This document shows, piece by piece, positions 6,926 through 14,598 of a DNA stretch of 49,849 bases. The notes under the pieces are model-generated. The model did no database searches. It was given only the letters and a program-made list of their open reading frames with translations, and was not told where the DNA came from. The DNA is from Candidatus Caenarcanales bacterium (lineage in GTDB: Bacteria > Cyanobacteriota > Vampirovibrionia > LMEP-6097): the NCBI GenBank assembly GCA_947459525.1, contig CANHDW010000003.1:1-49849 (forward strand), written 5' to 3'. Both the position numbers and the translations under genes were made by a program. The stretch's first letter is position 1; the number at the start of each line of letters is the position of its first letter.

Positions 6926-9421
6926 TTAATTGCTACTATTCATTAATAAAGCAAGTTTCTCCACAAGTTCTGCTGGATGGAAATTTGAACTGCCCCCAAT
7001 TATTACCATTCCAGTATTATCATTATTTGAGAAATTAACGTAAGTACTAGTACCGGGTATGGAACCTAATTTTAAAATATGCCCATCATTTAGATACCAG
7101 CCGAGTCCAATTTCACTAGAGCCAACCTCGCCCCCTGTAATAGAATTTTTCTGAACTTCTTGAGCTAATAACAGGGCAGATTCTATGGGAGATAGCTCTA
7201 AACCTTGTTCAGCTTTGTCTTTAGCTTGCATATTAGCTTGTAAGAATTTAACTAAATCTTCCGTTGTTGAATGGATGCCACCACTTCCGACAAAGGTATC
7301 GGTTACACCTGCGATTTTACCTTGATTAAACCCTTTTGCTAAATTTGCACTCTCGCTTGAGGATAAAGTTATTTTAGTTGTATCTAATCCTAGCGGGTCT
7401 AAAACACGATCATTTAGAAGATTTTCAAAGGTTGTTTCTGGAATATATTCTTCTCCAGATTCTTGGGTATGAGCAAAGGCTAGGGCTTCTTCTAATAAAC
7501 CATAACCATAATTACTATATTTATATTCTTTACCTGGTTCGCTTGCAAGTGTCGTAGATTCTACAAATGAAAATAAATCATCGACATCTTTACTGTCGGT
7601 GGGGTTCGTTGCAGGGTCTCTTAAGCCCGATGTGTGGGTTGCTAAATCTTCAAGAGTGATTTCTTTACCATTGTATTTTGGTAACTCAACGCCCGGGGGA
7701 AGGTACTGCTGCACTGGATCATCTAAATCTACTTCACCGCGTTCAACCATGTCAGCAAGTAGGGTTGCCGTTAAAGTTTTACTTACTGAACCGATTGAGA
7801 ATGTAGTATCTTCTGTTGGTGCCTGTACTCCATTTTTGGTATTAAGATCTGTGTCACCGACACTGTAGTACTTGGTTTGATCTCCATTGATTAATGCTAT
7901 GGATATTGGATAATTCTTTCCTGCTGAGTTTGCATATTCATTTAATAAATCTTGTACTGCTTTATCGCTTGGGAAACTTTTACTATTATTACTTTCTATG
8001 GCTTCATAATTTCCAGCCCAATACTGACTCATTTCACCAGTATTAAGATCGCCCCCGAGTACACCATCTTTATCGGTATCAAACTGTTCCCAGACATTTA
8101 AAAGCTCGTCAAAGTTTAATTTCCCATCTTTATCCGCATCATTTTTACTCACATGCTCATTCCAAGCACCTTTATTCCAGCCGAAAGAAGCCATTTCTTT
8201 ACCATCAAGGCTGCCATCTTTGTTTTTATCCCAAACATTATTGAAATTCACTTTATATTGTTCTTTAAATTTTATATCCTGTGCTGAATCACTAGGATCT
8301 TCATAATTTCCAGCCCAATACTGACTCATTTCACCAGTATTAAGATCGCCCCCGAGTACACCATCTTTATCGGTATCAAACTGTTTCCAGACATTTAAAA
8401 GCTCGTCAAAGTTTAATTTCCCATCTTTATTCGCATCATTTTTACTCACATGCTCATTCCAAGCACCTTTATTCCAGCCGAAAGAAGCCATTTCTTTACC
8501 ACCAAGGCTGCCATCTTTATTTTTATCCCAAACATTATTAAAATCAGCTTTATACTGCTCTGTAAATTTTGTATCTTGGAATGTTTCCACTGCACCGCCA
8601 TCTGGGTCTCCCATATCTTGAGGGTTTTCAGGAAAATGATCGCCATATCTTGGTCTAACAAACTCTCCAAGCTTATCTGTTAAGTGATAATCTACAAATT
8701 GTTCATTTAGTAAACTTACATATTTATTATCGGGGTCAGCAGATTTATATCCTTCTTCACCCCAGAAGTCAAACTGTATGTCATAAGCTTTGATTTCCTC
8801 CTGTATAGAATTTGTTTTTCCTTCTAGCGCACCATCTTTAGGATCATGCAGGTCTACATGAGCAAGTTCATGTATGAGTAAAGCTGCAACTACCTCAGCT
8901 GGAGCTTCTTCTAATAATTTCTTATCTAATTGTACTTCCTGCTTATCGCTACCTAGATTTTTAACTCGTGCCAAAATATTTTGACCAGTTACCGCTTTAG
9001 CATCAAATGATGATATTTTAGTATTTTCAAGATTATCAAGTATGCTAGAAAGTTCTGGATTTTCTACAATGTAATTTGCTATTAATTCTTTCGCATCATC
9101 TAGCTTAGTGCCTTTATTGGGACTTTGACTTCCCTCAAACTTCACCTCTTCTATACCACTGTCAATCTGTATTTGTGAGTTAGTAGCTTTGTTCGTTTTA
9201 TTATCAGATTTGATGACATTGTTTGAACTATCAACAATCAGCGTGTCATCACCAATTTTAGATTGATGATTCGTCGTAATACCTAATTCACTAGCCCGCT
9301 GTCTTACGGTATTAGTCTGTTTTTGAATATCAGCCTGATCAAGAGAAGAGTCTCCCTTTGTAAGCTGTTTATTCAAAGAGCCTAAGTCTGTTCTTAGGTT
9401 ATTGATCCTTGGGTTAAGCAT
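6926..9421 (-). CDS. zincin / EF-hand / serine beta-lactamase-like fusion protein
   Basis: The 831-residue product is a mosaic. Residues 1-60 share the MLNxRxxNLxxDL domain with the preceding RTX-like protein. Around 175-195 lies AALLIHELAHVDLHD, a HExxHxxxHD zincin metalloprotease motif (residues 184-193). Residues about 290-470 hold two near-identical blocks of three EF-hand-like loops (DKNKDGSLxGKE, DAxKDGKLNFDE, DTDKDGVLGG). Residues about 485-831 form a class C beta-lactamase/DD-peptidase-type serine hydrolase, with SVSK at 545-548 (nucleophile Ser545, Lys548), YSN at 635-637 and KLGSIPG near 784 as the third motif. No signal peptide is seen. Substrates are likely peptides or esters outside the cell, which is inferred. 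Beta-lactam resistance should not be assumed. Confidence 0.82.
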   Translation of the reverse strand: MLNPRINNLRTDLGSLNKQLTKGDSSLDQADIQKQTNTVRQRASELGITTNHQSKIGDDTLIVDSSNNVIKSDNKTNKATNSQIQIDSGIEEVKFEGSQSPNKGTKLDDAKELIANYIVENPELSSILDNLENTKISSFDAKAVTGQNILARVKNLGSDKQEVQLDKKLLEEAPAEVVAALLIHELAHVDLHDPKDGALEGKTNSIQEEIKAYDIQFDFWGEEGYKSADPDNKYVSLLNEQFVDYHLTDKLGEFVRPRYGDHFPENPQDMGDPDGGAVETFQDTKFTEQYKADFNNVWDKNKDGSLGGKEMASFGWNKGAWNEHVSKNDANKDGKLNFDELLNVWKQFDTDKDGVLGGDLNTGEMSQYWAGNYEDPSDSAQDIKFKEQYKVNFNNVWDKNKDGSLDGKEMASFGWNKGAWNEHVSKNDADKDGKLNFDELLNVWEQFDTDKDGVLGGDLNTGEMSQYWAGNYEAIESNNSKSFPSDKAVQDLLNEYANSAGKNYPISIALINGDQTKYYSVGDTDLNTKNGVQAPTEDTTFSIGSVSKTLTATLLADMVERGEVDLDDPVQQYLPPGVELPKYNGKEITLEDLATHTSGLRDPATNPTDSKDVDDLFSFVESTTLASEPGKEYKYSNYGYGLLEEALAFAHTQESGEEYIPETTFENLLNDRVLDPLGLDTTKITLSSSESANLAKGFNQGKIAGVTDTFVGSGGIHSTTEDLVKFLQANMQAKDKAEQGLELSPIESALLLAQEVQKNSITGGEVGSSEIGLGWYLNDGHILKLGSIPGTSTYVNFSNNDNTGMVIIGGSSNFHPAELVEKLALLMNSSN
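8002..8595 (-). repeat. 297-bp tandem duplication encoding an EF-hand block
   Basis: Two copies, 8002-8298 and 8299-8595, have a period of 297 bp, exactly 99 codons. Over the first roughly 235 bases the copies differ at only about five positions, then diverge toward the end of each unit. Each copy encodes three EF-hand-like calcium loops and the MSQYWAGNYE linker. High identity with a frame-preserving period indicates a recent duplication or ongoing homogenisation. Confidence 0.9.
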
Positions 9422-9497
9422 GCAAGCACTCCAATTAGAGACTGATCTTCAACATCTCAACCAGTTACATAACACTTATCCCTTAAACATTGGTTAA

Positions 9498-9530
9498 GAG
9501 AGACTGCTGCATGTCGTGCAGTGGTCTCTA
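9498..9530. repeat. hairpin resembling a deleted copy of the interspersed element
   Basis: Thirteen bases pair with thirteen (two G-T wobbles) around a five-base loop, beginning AGAGACTGCTGCA and ending TGCAGTGGTCTCT. The outer bases GAGAC...GTGGTCTC equal the terminal inverted repeats of the element at 16938-17127. It lies just beyond the 3' end of ruvX and lacks a T-tract, so it is not a standard terminator for that gene. An internally deleted element with only its two ends left is my preferred reading. Confidence 0.45.
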
Positions 9531-9537
9531 AGATGTA

Positions 9538-9954
9538 CTAGCATCTGGAATGATTACTAAAATACTGCTCAAGAATAATAGAAGCAGCATGCATATCTAT
9601 AAGCCCTTTATTTTTTTCAGTGATATGAACCCCCATATCTAAAAGCCTTTCTTTAGCAGCACTACTAGTAAGTATTTCATCTTCAAAGCATATATCTAAA
9701 TTAGAAAACCTTTCCCGAATCAGCTCTGTAAAGCTTTCTACTTTAAGAGTCTGCTCGCTTTTATTTCCGTCTCTGTGCTTAGGAAGACCGATTACTAGTT
9801 TAATAACTTCATACTCTTTCATCAATGACTCAAGGGTTTTTATAAGTTCAGCTTTAAGCACAGTTTTGTAAGGTCTGATGCCTAGTCCAAGAGTGTCACT
9901 GGTGGCGATGCCTACACGTTTTTCACCTATATCTAAAGCTACTATTTGTTCCAT
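9538..9954 (-). CDS. ruvX: putative Holliday junction resolvase / pre-16S rRNA nuclease YqgF
   Basis: The 138-residue protein has the whole YqgF signature: ALDIGEKRVGIATSD near the N-terminus (first acidic residue of the RNase H-like site), VIGLPKHRDGNKSEQ in the middle, FEDEILTSSAAKERL (second acidic residue), and IDMHAASIILEQYF at the end (third). In E. coli this protein matures the 5' end of 16S rRNA; recombination roles have also been proposed. It follows the SpoU methyltransferase gene with 16 bases between them, so both likely sit on one minus-strand transcript. Confidence 0.9.
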   Translation of the reverse strand: MEQIVALDIGEKRVGIATSDTLGLGIRPYKTVLKAELIKTLESLMKEYEVIKLVIGLPKHRDGNKSEQTLKVESFTELIRERFSNLDICFEDEILTSSAAKERLLDMGVHITEKNKGLIDMHAASIILEQYFSNHSRC

Positions 9955-9970
9955 GTTTTAAATCTCCATT

Positions 9971-10885
9971 TTAAAGATCATTGCAAGGTCTGTATAAGTC
10001 TCTTTTGTTAAAACTTTGAAAATGAAATAATAGTACTGTAGTTGCAGATAGTACATTTAAACTTTCAACTTTAGGATTAATCGGAATATTTAGTGTGGTA
10101 TCGCAGGCAGAGAAAGCTTTTTCACTTAGACCTTTTCCTTCATTCCCCATCATTAAAATTATTTTTTCGTTGTTTTCGGGCTTAAAATCATAGTAAGCAT
10201 GTTTAGCTCTAGGAGAGGTCGCAACTAAAGTTATTTTTTCTTGAATATTTAAATTCATTTTTAATTTCAAAAATTCTTCTAAATTTATTTCATGAAATTT
10301 CACATGAAAAACGGCTCCAGCACTGGCTCTGATTAATTTAGGATTATAAATATCCACGCAGTTATCTAGGAAAATATTCTCACAGCCACTGGCGAGTGCA
10401 GTTCTAATGATGCCACCTAAATTACCCGGGTCTTGGAGGTTTTCACAATATAGGCTAACTTTCTCTAAATTAGCTAAAAGATTACTTAAAGGAAAATCAG
10501 CTTCAATTTTATTATTAGAAGACTCTTGCTGAACCAATTTTTTAGAAAATATAGCTAGTGCTTCTGCTGCCGTTTCAGTGCTAACGATCTTTTTCATAAG
10601 CCCCTCTGGAATTGAAAATATTTTTTTTACGTTATTAGTAGTACTTATTTTTTTAAAAGCTTCTTGGGCAGAAAGATTCAGCTCAATATTATTTTGTGAT
10701 TCTTCTTCAAGGATATAAAGATATTTAAGACTGAAATCAGCTGCTAGAGCTTCATCTATTAACTTAAAACCTTCAACTATAAACAGATTTTCTTTATCTC
10801 GGCTCTTTTTCTCCAAGAGAGACCTAGCGAGCTTAATAAACTGATTAGTGTCACTGGTTACTTTAGTAAACAAAACCTTCGTCAA
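9971..10885 (-). CDS. SpoU/TrmH-family RNA 2'-O-methyltransferase
   Basis: The 304-residue product has an N-terminal substrate-binding segment (KENLFIVEGFKLIDEAL, residues about 32-48) followed by a SPOUT knot domain. Motif 1 is LQDPGNLGGIIRTALASG, motif 2 is MMGNEGKGLSE and motif 3 is IPINPKVESLNVLSATTVLLFHF. These bind S-adenosylmethionine in the trefoil knot and methylate a ribose in rRNA or tRNA; the exact target cannot be read from sequence. A long insertion between the two domains is lysine- and serine-rich. Its ATG overlaps the end of the 122-residue gene by 23 bases, indicating coupling. Confidence 0.88.
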   Translation of the reverse strand: MTKVLFTKVTSDTNQFIKLARSLLEKKSRDKENLFIVEGFKLIDEALAADFSLKYLYILEEESQNNIELNLSAQEAFKKISTTNNVKKIFSIPEGLMKKIVSTETAAEALAIFSKKLVQQESSNNKIEADFPLSNLLANLEKVSLYCENLQDPGNLGGIIRTALASGCENIFLDNCVDIYNPKLIRASAGAVFHVKFHEINLEEFLKLKMNLNIQEKITLVATSPRAKHAYYDFKPENNEKIILMMGNEGKGLSEKAFSACDTTLNIPINPKVESLNVLSATTVLLFHFQSFNKRDLYRPCNDL

Positions 10886-11231
10886 CTTCAGGATGAGGGG
10901 TTACATTATTTAAAGTGCAGTGGCGAATATAGTCACCAGCGACTTTATCGTAATTTTTTTTATAAGATTGGGAATCTGCCATGCTGTCTAAATAGTTTTT
11001 AATATGCTCAGGTACAGTCTTTTTAAAGGAAGAGCCAGATTTGAGATATAGGCTTTTCACTGCAAGTCTAAGATTCTCTTTAGTACCCCTGAACATTACA
11101 GAAACCTTATCACCAATAAATCTCAGGCTTAATAGGGTTACACTATAGTTTGCTAAAAAACGCTCTAATTGGTCGAGGGAAAAATTAGATATACAATCCC
11201 TTTCCAATTCAGCACTTGCATTAACTTTCAT
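10863..11231 (-). CDS. hypothetical protein, 122 aa
   Basis: I do not recognise a family. The product is a small soluble alpha/beta protein. Residues about 15-55 contain a helix and strands (LDQLERFLANYSVTLLSLRFIGDKVSVMFRG) that could be an ACT- or ferredoxin-like half fold, followed by a basic helix (AVKSLYLKSGSSFKKTVPEHIKNYL). It overlaps the downstream methyltransferase gene by 23 bases and is transcribed with it, so a role in RNA modification or translation is possible but unproven. It is preceded by 67 bases without a gene, rich in A and T. Confidence 0.6.
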   Translation of the reverse strand: MKVNASAELERDCISNFSLDQLERFLANYSVTLLSLRFIGDKVSVMFRGTKENLRLAVKSLYLKSGSSFKKTVPEHIKNYLDSMADSQSYKKNYDKVAGDYIRHCTLNNVTPHPEVDEGFVY

Positions 11232-11298
11232 TCTATTTATATTTTATAGCAAAATTTTGAATTTGTAGCTTAGATAAATTTTAGAAAAAAAAGTTAAA

Positions 11299-12474
11299 TT
11301 ATGCTGCTAGAGCTATTGACAAAGCTGTACAAAAGCTGAGAATCTGATGGTGAGTGTGTTTGCTGCTGATGCATATTCTCAATCGGGGGATTTTTACAGT
11401 AGGTGGTCTGATGCTTGTGCAGATAAACCCTTTTTCTAGAAGCTTGTTACTAACAGTAAGGCATTCATTTATATCTTGAAATTGTATGGTGAATATTGGG
11501 CTGCCGAAATTTGTCCAGTGAAATTTGTTTTTAATATTAGCCTCATTCTTGGCTTGAAGATTAGTAAGTAGCGAGTCTAAGTATTTAATATTATTGAAAA
11601 GCTTTTGACGCAGATCATTCTCTTGAATGATTTTTTGGATATTATGCTGAGCTATTTTCATTAAAAACGGCGAGCTCGCTGTTGAATAAACGTAAGTGCG
11701 TGCTTTATTACGTAAGAAGTCTATCAAGAAAGATGATCCAGAGATATAGCCACCTTCAAGACCGATGGCTTTAGATAGAGTGCCCATTTGAATAAGGTTA
11801 CTGAAATCGTGCTTGGGATTTTTTTCTTTGTATTCACTGATAAGCCCTGCTCCAGTTATGCCATAGATGCCAGTACTGTGAGCTTCGTCTATATATAAAA
11901 ACGATGAATATTCGTCAGCGATAGCTTTTAAATCACCTAAGGGGGCGATATCACCATCCATGCTAAATACAGACTCAGTTATGATGAAAGAGTTGGTGTA
12001 TTGATGACGATATTTCTGGATAAGTGTCTTTAGTTCTTGACTGTCATTATGTGCAAAAATATATTTTCTTACATTATGAATTCTGAGAGCATCCCACATA
12101 CAGGAGTGTGCAAGTTCATCGATGAAGACTACATCCTCTTTATCTATCAATGCAGACAATGCACCAAGATTTGCTAAATAACCACTACTGAAAATGATAG
12201 TATCTTCACAGCCTTTCCAGTTTGAAATGCAGTCTTCAAGCTCCTTATGCTCTAGGTGCGTGCCAGTTGTTAATCTTGAACCACTGCTGCCAAAGGGGAT
12301 TTGAGCGACATTTGATATTCCTGAAATGGAGCATTCCGCAAGTCCAAGATAGTCATTGCTTGAGAAATTTATCAGTTCTTTCTGTCTTGAAAGTCGCTCA
12401 TTAATTGAATTTTGATCTCTGTATAAATTTTGTTTTTTAAGATCATTGATTTTATCTTGAAAAATCCTGTCCAT
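11299..12474 (-). CDS. bioF: 8-amino-7-oxononanoate synthase (BioF-like)
   Basis: This is a PLP enzyme of the alpha-oxoamine synthase family, 391 residues. BioF condenses pimeloyl thioester with alanine in biotin synthesis. Visible landmarks are NFSSNDYLGLA near residue 38, GSSGSRLTTGTHLEHKELE (glycine-rich segment), FIDELAHSCMWDAL, FLYIDEAHSTGIYG (PLP-binding Asp and His) and MGTLSKAIGLEGGYISG carrying the Schiff-base lysine. Family relatives include glycine C-acetyltransferase and serine palmitoyltransferase; the lack of other bio genes here leaves that open. It follows the M14 carboxypeptidase gene with three bases between stop and start and shares its operon. Confidence 0.82.
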   Translation of the reverse strand: MDRIFQDKINDLKKQNLYRDQNSINERLSRQKELINFSSNDYLGLAECSISGISNVAQIPFGSSGSRLTTGTHLEHKELEDCISNWKGCEDTIIFSSGYLANLGALSALIDKEDVVFIDELAHSCMWDALRIHNVRKYIFAHNDSQELKTLIQKYRHQYTNSFIITESVFSMDGDIAPLGDLKAIADEYSSFLYIDEAHSTGIYGITGAGLISEYKEKNPKHDFSNLIQMGTLSKAIGLEGGYISGSSFLIDFLRNKARTYVYSTASSPFLMKIAQHNIQKIIQENDLRQKLFNNIKYLDSLLTNLQAKNEANIKNKFHWTNFGSPIFTIQFQDINECLTVSNKLLEKGFICTSIRPPTVKIPRLRICISSKHTHHQILSFCTALSIALAA

Positions 12475-12477
12475 TAT

Positions 12478-13317
12478 TTAGATAGTCTTAGTGCTGAGTT
12501 CAGAATTTTGATTTTTAAATAGAGAGATTATATTTTCTGTAAAAGCTTTAAGGTACTTATTATTTAGTTCTTCTGCTGTAATATTATCATCAAACTCAAT
12601 GGTAATGCAGTCCAGTCCTTTGTCTTTAGAGTAAGAACCAAGTGAGCCAGGAGTTGGATAGCCGATATCTTCGGTGAATTCCAGTTCTGTATCGCGTGCA
12701 AGTTTTATCGCAAAGTCTTTATGAGTACCTAGCCCATCATAGTTGACTTGTGGGGGATTTGGGAAGCGAATGAAATGGTTAGTATGAAAACTAATAATTA
12801 AATCAAAATCAAGACCCTCTATTAATTTAGTTAAAAGCTGAGTTTCGATTTCACTTGCAGGAAAGTCACCAGGGTAATAGGGGTTTTTTTCACCATCTAT
12901 TCTAAATTTTGCACTCTGCCAGTTTTGGCTTGGCATATTACGATTTAAATCTACGTCATTATGGTTATGACGAGTAAAATTTTTCAGGCCATGTGGATTT
13001 AATGCGGGAATTGCGATGATTTTAAAATCTTTAAGTTGATCTATATTGAGCTCTAGATCATTAATTTGGAGAGCAGTTTCTTCGACTGAATGTGCTGTTA
13101 GTCCAAGTAATTGAGATATTGACAATATGCCTATTGATCTTTTGTTGAGATCAGTATTTATAGAGCTATGCACTACTCCATTTTCTGAATTTTCATCAGT
13201 CTCATCTATAGATAGTATTTGGGTAAGTAGACTGTTCAAAAAGGCAGAACTTTGAGGCTCTACTCCGTGCGTTCCTGCTACTAATAATAGCCTCATTGGC
13301 AACGGTTCCCTTATCAA
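12478..13317 (-). CDS. M14-family zinc carboxypeptidase (MpaA/AstE-like)
   Basis: The 279-residue protein has the zinc ligands of M14 peptidases: GTHGVEPQ (HxxE), the NPHGL...VDLNRNMPSQNW region that binds substrate, SFHTN (third ligand His) and CITIEF (catalytic Glu). The DLNRN-NW combination resembles MpaA, which cleaves the gamma-D-Glu-diaminopimelate bond of murein peptides, so a role in cell-wall peptide recycling is inferred. I accept the TTG at 13315-13317 because a GGAG lies six bases upstream; ATG at 13296 is an alternative. Residues near 38-53 (ETDENSENGVVHSSIN) look like an in-frame piece of the interspersed element and interrupt the usual helix after the HxxE motif. Confidence 0.8.
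   Translation of the reverse strand: MIREPLPMRLLLVAGTHGVEPQSSAFLNSLLTQILSIDETDENSENGVVHSSINTDLNKRSIGILSISQLLGLTAHSVEETALQINDLELNIDQLKDFKIIAIPALNPHGLKNFTRHNHNDVDLNRNMPSQNWQSAKFRIDGEKNPYYPGDFPASEIETQLLTKLIEGLDFDLIISFHTNHFIRFPNPPQVNYDGLGTHKDFAIKLARDTELEFTEDIGYPTPGSLGSYSKDKGLDCITIEFDDNITAEELNNKYLKAFTENIISLFKNQNSELSTKTI
13155..13205 (-). mobile_element. in-frame right-end fragment of the interspersed element
   Basis: On the minus strand this stretch encodes DENSENGVVHSS. At DNA level it matches the right end of the full element (17075-17127): CAGAAAATGGAGT is shared exactly and the flanks are similar on both sides. The reading frame is the one used in argJ and queA. It sits in a surface region of the M14 peptidase, between the zinc-binding HxxE motif and the next conserved block. 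Confidence 0.55.
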
Positions 13318-13326
13318 CTCTCGCTC

Positions 13327-13653
13327 CTATGCTTTAATAGGAAAAATGTTTTGTAGTTTCATGGCAAGTCCCATGTCGCCCTTAACTTTTAGCTTACCTT
13401 GCATAAAAGCCATTTGACTATTGAGTCTGCCTTCGCGAATAGAGATCCAGTCTTTATCGCTCATTGCTATTTCTACACTAGGATTTGGCACCGCAGTGGA
13501 ACTGAAATCACATTCCTTATCTTTTATTGAAAAAACCCATGTTCCGCCCTCTGGGCCAGAAATATTAAATTGATAAGTCGCAGCGATTCCTGCTGCTCCC
13601 TCTGGGTTGAAATGCTTGTGCATTTCTTCGAAAACTTCACCAATAGTCGCCAT
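13327..13653 (-). CDS. SCP2 sterol-binding domain protein
   Basis: The 108-residue protein is a single SCP2 fold: an N-terminal helix (IGEVFEEMHKHFNPEGA), a beta sheet with GTWVFSIKDKEC, then PSVEIAMSDKDWISIREGRLNSQMAFMQGKLKVKGDMGLAMKL, the hallmark C-terminal half that binds lipid. Bacterial members bind fatty acids, isoprenoids or acyl-CoA and function in the cytosol; here the ligand is unknown. It is the first gene of the minus-strand run through the M14 peptidase and bioF and diverges from rpsB, with a shared 119-base control region. Confidence 0.85.
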   Translation of the reverse strand: MATIGEVFEEMHKHFNPEGAAGIAATYQFNISGPEGGTWVFSIKDKECDFSSTAVPNPSVEIAMSDKDWISIREGRLNSQMAFMQGKLKVKGDMGLAMKLQNIFPIKA

Positions 13654-13685
13654 GATTTTTATCTTATCACTGAATTTTCAAAAGA

Positions 13686-13715
13686 TTGCAAACCTAGTAA
13701 GTTAATTGCTAGAAT
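13686..13715 (+). promoter_or_regulatory. candidate promoter of rpsB-tsf
   Basis: TTGCAA at 13686-13691 and TAGAAT at 13710-13715 are separated by 18 bases and lie about 55 bases before the rpsB ATG. A second TTGAC at 13736-13740 has no good -10 partner. The spacing and position fit a sigma-70 promoter; nothing else supports it. Confidence 0.4.
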
Positions 13716-13772
13716 AGTTAGCCTGCTTAATTGTCTTGACTTGGGACTAATAATGTAGATGGTGAAAATAAT

Positions 13773-14558
13773 ATGTCAATAGAAATAAAAGAAGCAAATA
13801 GCGTGAATGATACAGTAACAGAAGCTGAAAAATTGGAGAAGCTTGAGGCGAAGAAAGCTGAAGCTAAAGAATTATTAAGAGCGCTGGTAGCAGCTGGTTC
13901 ACATTTAGGACACCCTACGCGCAAGAAGAATCCTAAGATGGATGCCTATATTCACTCTGCGAAGAATGGCTTACACGTTATTGATGTTTCTATAACTGTC
14001 TCTAATATGATGAGGGCCGCAGAATTTTTAAAAAAACAAGTGAAACTTGATAGAAATATCCTACTAGTAGGTACTTCTAAGCAGGCTTCCGAGTTAGTTA
14101 AGCTTGAGGCTGAGAGAGCTGGTATTTTCTTTATTAACCAAAGATGGTTAGGTGGATTGATTACTAACTTTGACATAATTAGATCTAGATTAAATACTCT
14201 TAGAGAGCTTGAGCACTCTAGAGATACTGGTGGTTTTAAAGGTCTTGGCAAAAAGGAAATCGCATCTATTAATAGACAGATTCTAAAACTTAATAGATCG
14301 TTAGGTGGTCTTAAGAAGATGAAGGGTAGACCAGATGTGGTTATGGTTCTTGATCAGAAGAAAGATGCATTAGCTATAACTGAGTCTAAGAAACAAGGTA
14401 ATATTACTATAATTTCTTTAGTGGATACAGATGGTGATCCGACTGGTATAGATTTTCCTATCCCTGCTAATGATGACTCTATTAGTTCACTTAGCTTCTT
14501 GCTTAAGTATTTTATGGATGTGATTTTGGCGGCTAGGCAAAAAATATCTAAGAGATAA
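13773..14558 (+). CDS. rpsB: 30S ribosomal protein S2
   Basis: The 261-residue protein is S2: VAAGSHLGHPTRKKNPKMDAYI, NGLHVIDVSIT, ILLVGTSKQAS, FINQRWLGGLITNF and GRPDVVMVLDQKKDALAITE followed by VDTDGDPTGIDFPIPANDDS are all conserved in order. S2 joins the small subunit late and contacts S1. There is a charged N-terminal extension of about 33 residues (NSVNDTVTEAEKLEKLEAKKAEAKELL) before the conserved start of the family, longer than usual. The gene is followed by tsf in the near-universal rpsB-tsf order. Confidence 0.98.
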   Translation: MSIEIKEANSVNDTVTEAEKLEKLEAKKAEAKELLRALVAAGSHLGHPTRKKNPKMDAYIHSAKNGLHVIDVSITVSNMMRAAEFLKKQVKLDRNILLVGTSKQASELVKLEAERAGIFFINQRWLGGLITNFDIIRSRLNTLRELEHSRDTGGFKGLGKKEIASINRQILKLNRSLGGLKKMKGRPDVVMVLDQKKDALAITESKKQGNITIISLVDTDGDPTGIDFPIPANDDSISSLSFLLKYFMDVILAARQKISKR

Positions 14559-14598
14559 GCTATCATATTTTTCGAGAGATAAAGGAATTTAAAAGAAG

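Noticed and set aside
7830-7870. A DNA match to the element in the beta-lactamase-like domain (NTKNGVQAP)
   Set aside because: Only a short run around AAAATGGAGT is shared, and the protein alignment at this point looks like an ordinary loop before the SVSK motif without clear extra residues.
13255-13285. GVEPQSSAF in the M14 peptidase as an element fragment
   Set aside because: This is the conserved HxxE zinc-binding motif of the family, not an insertion.
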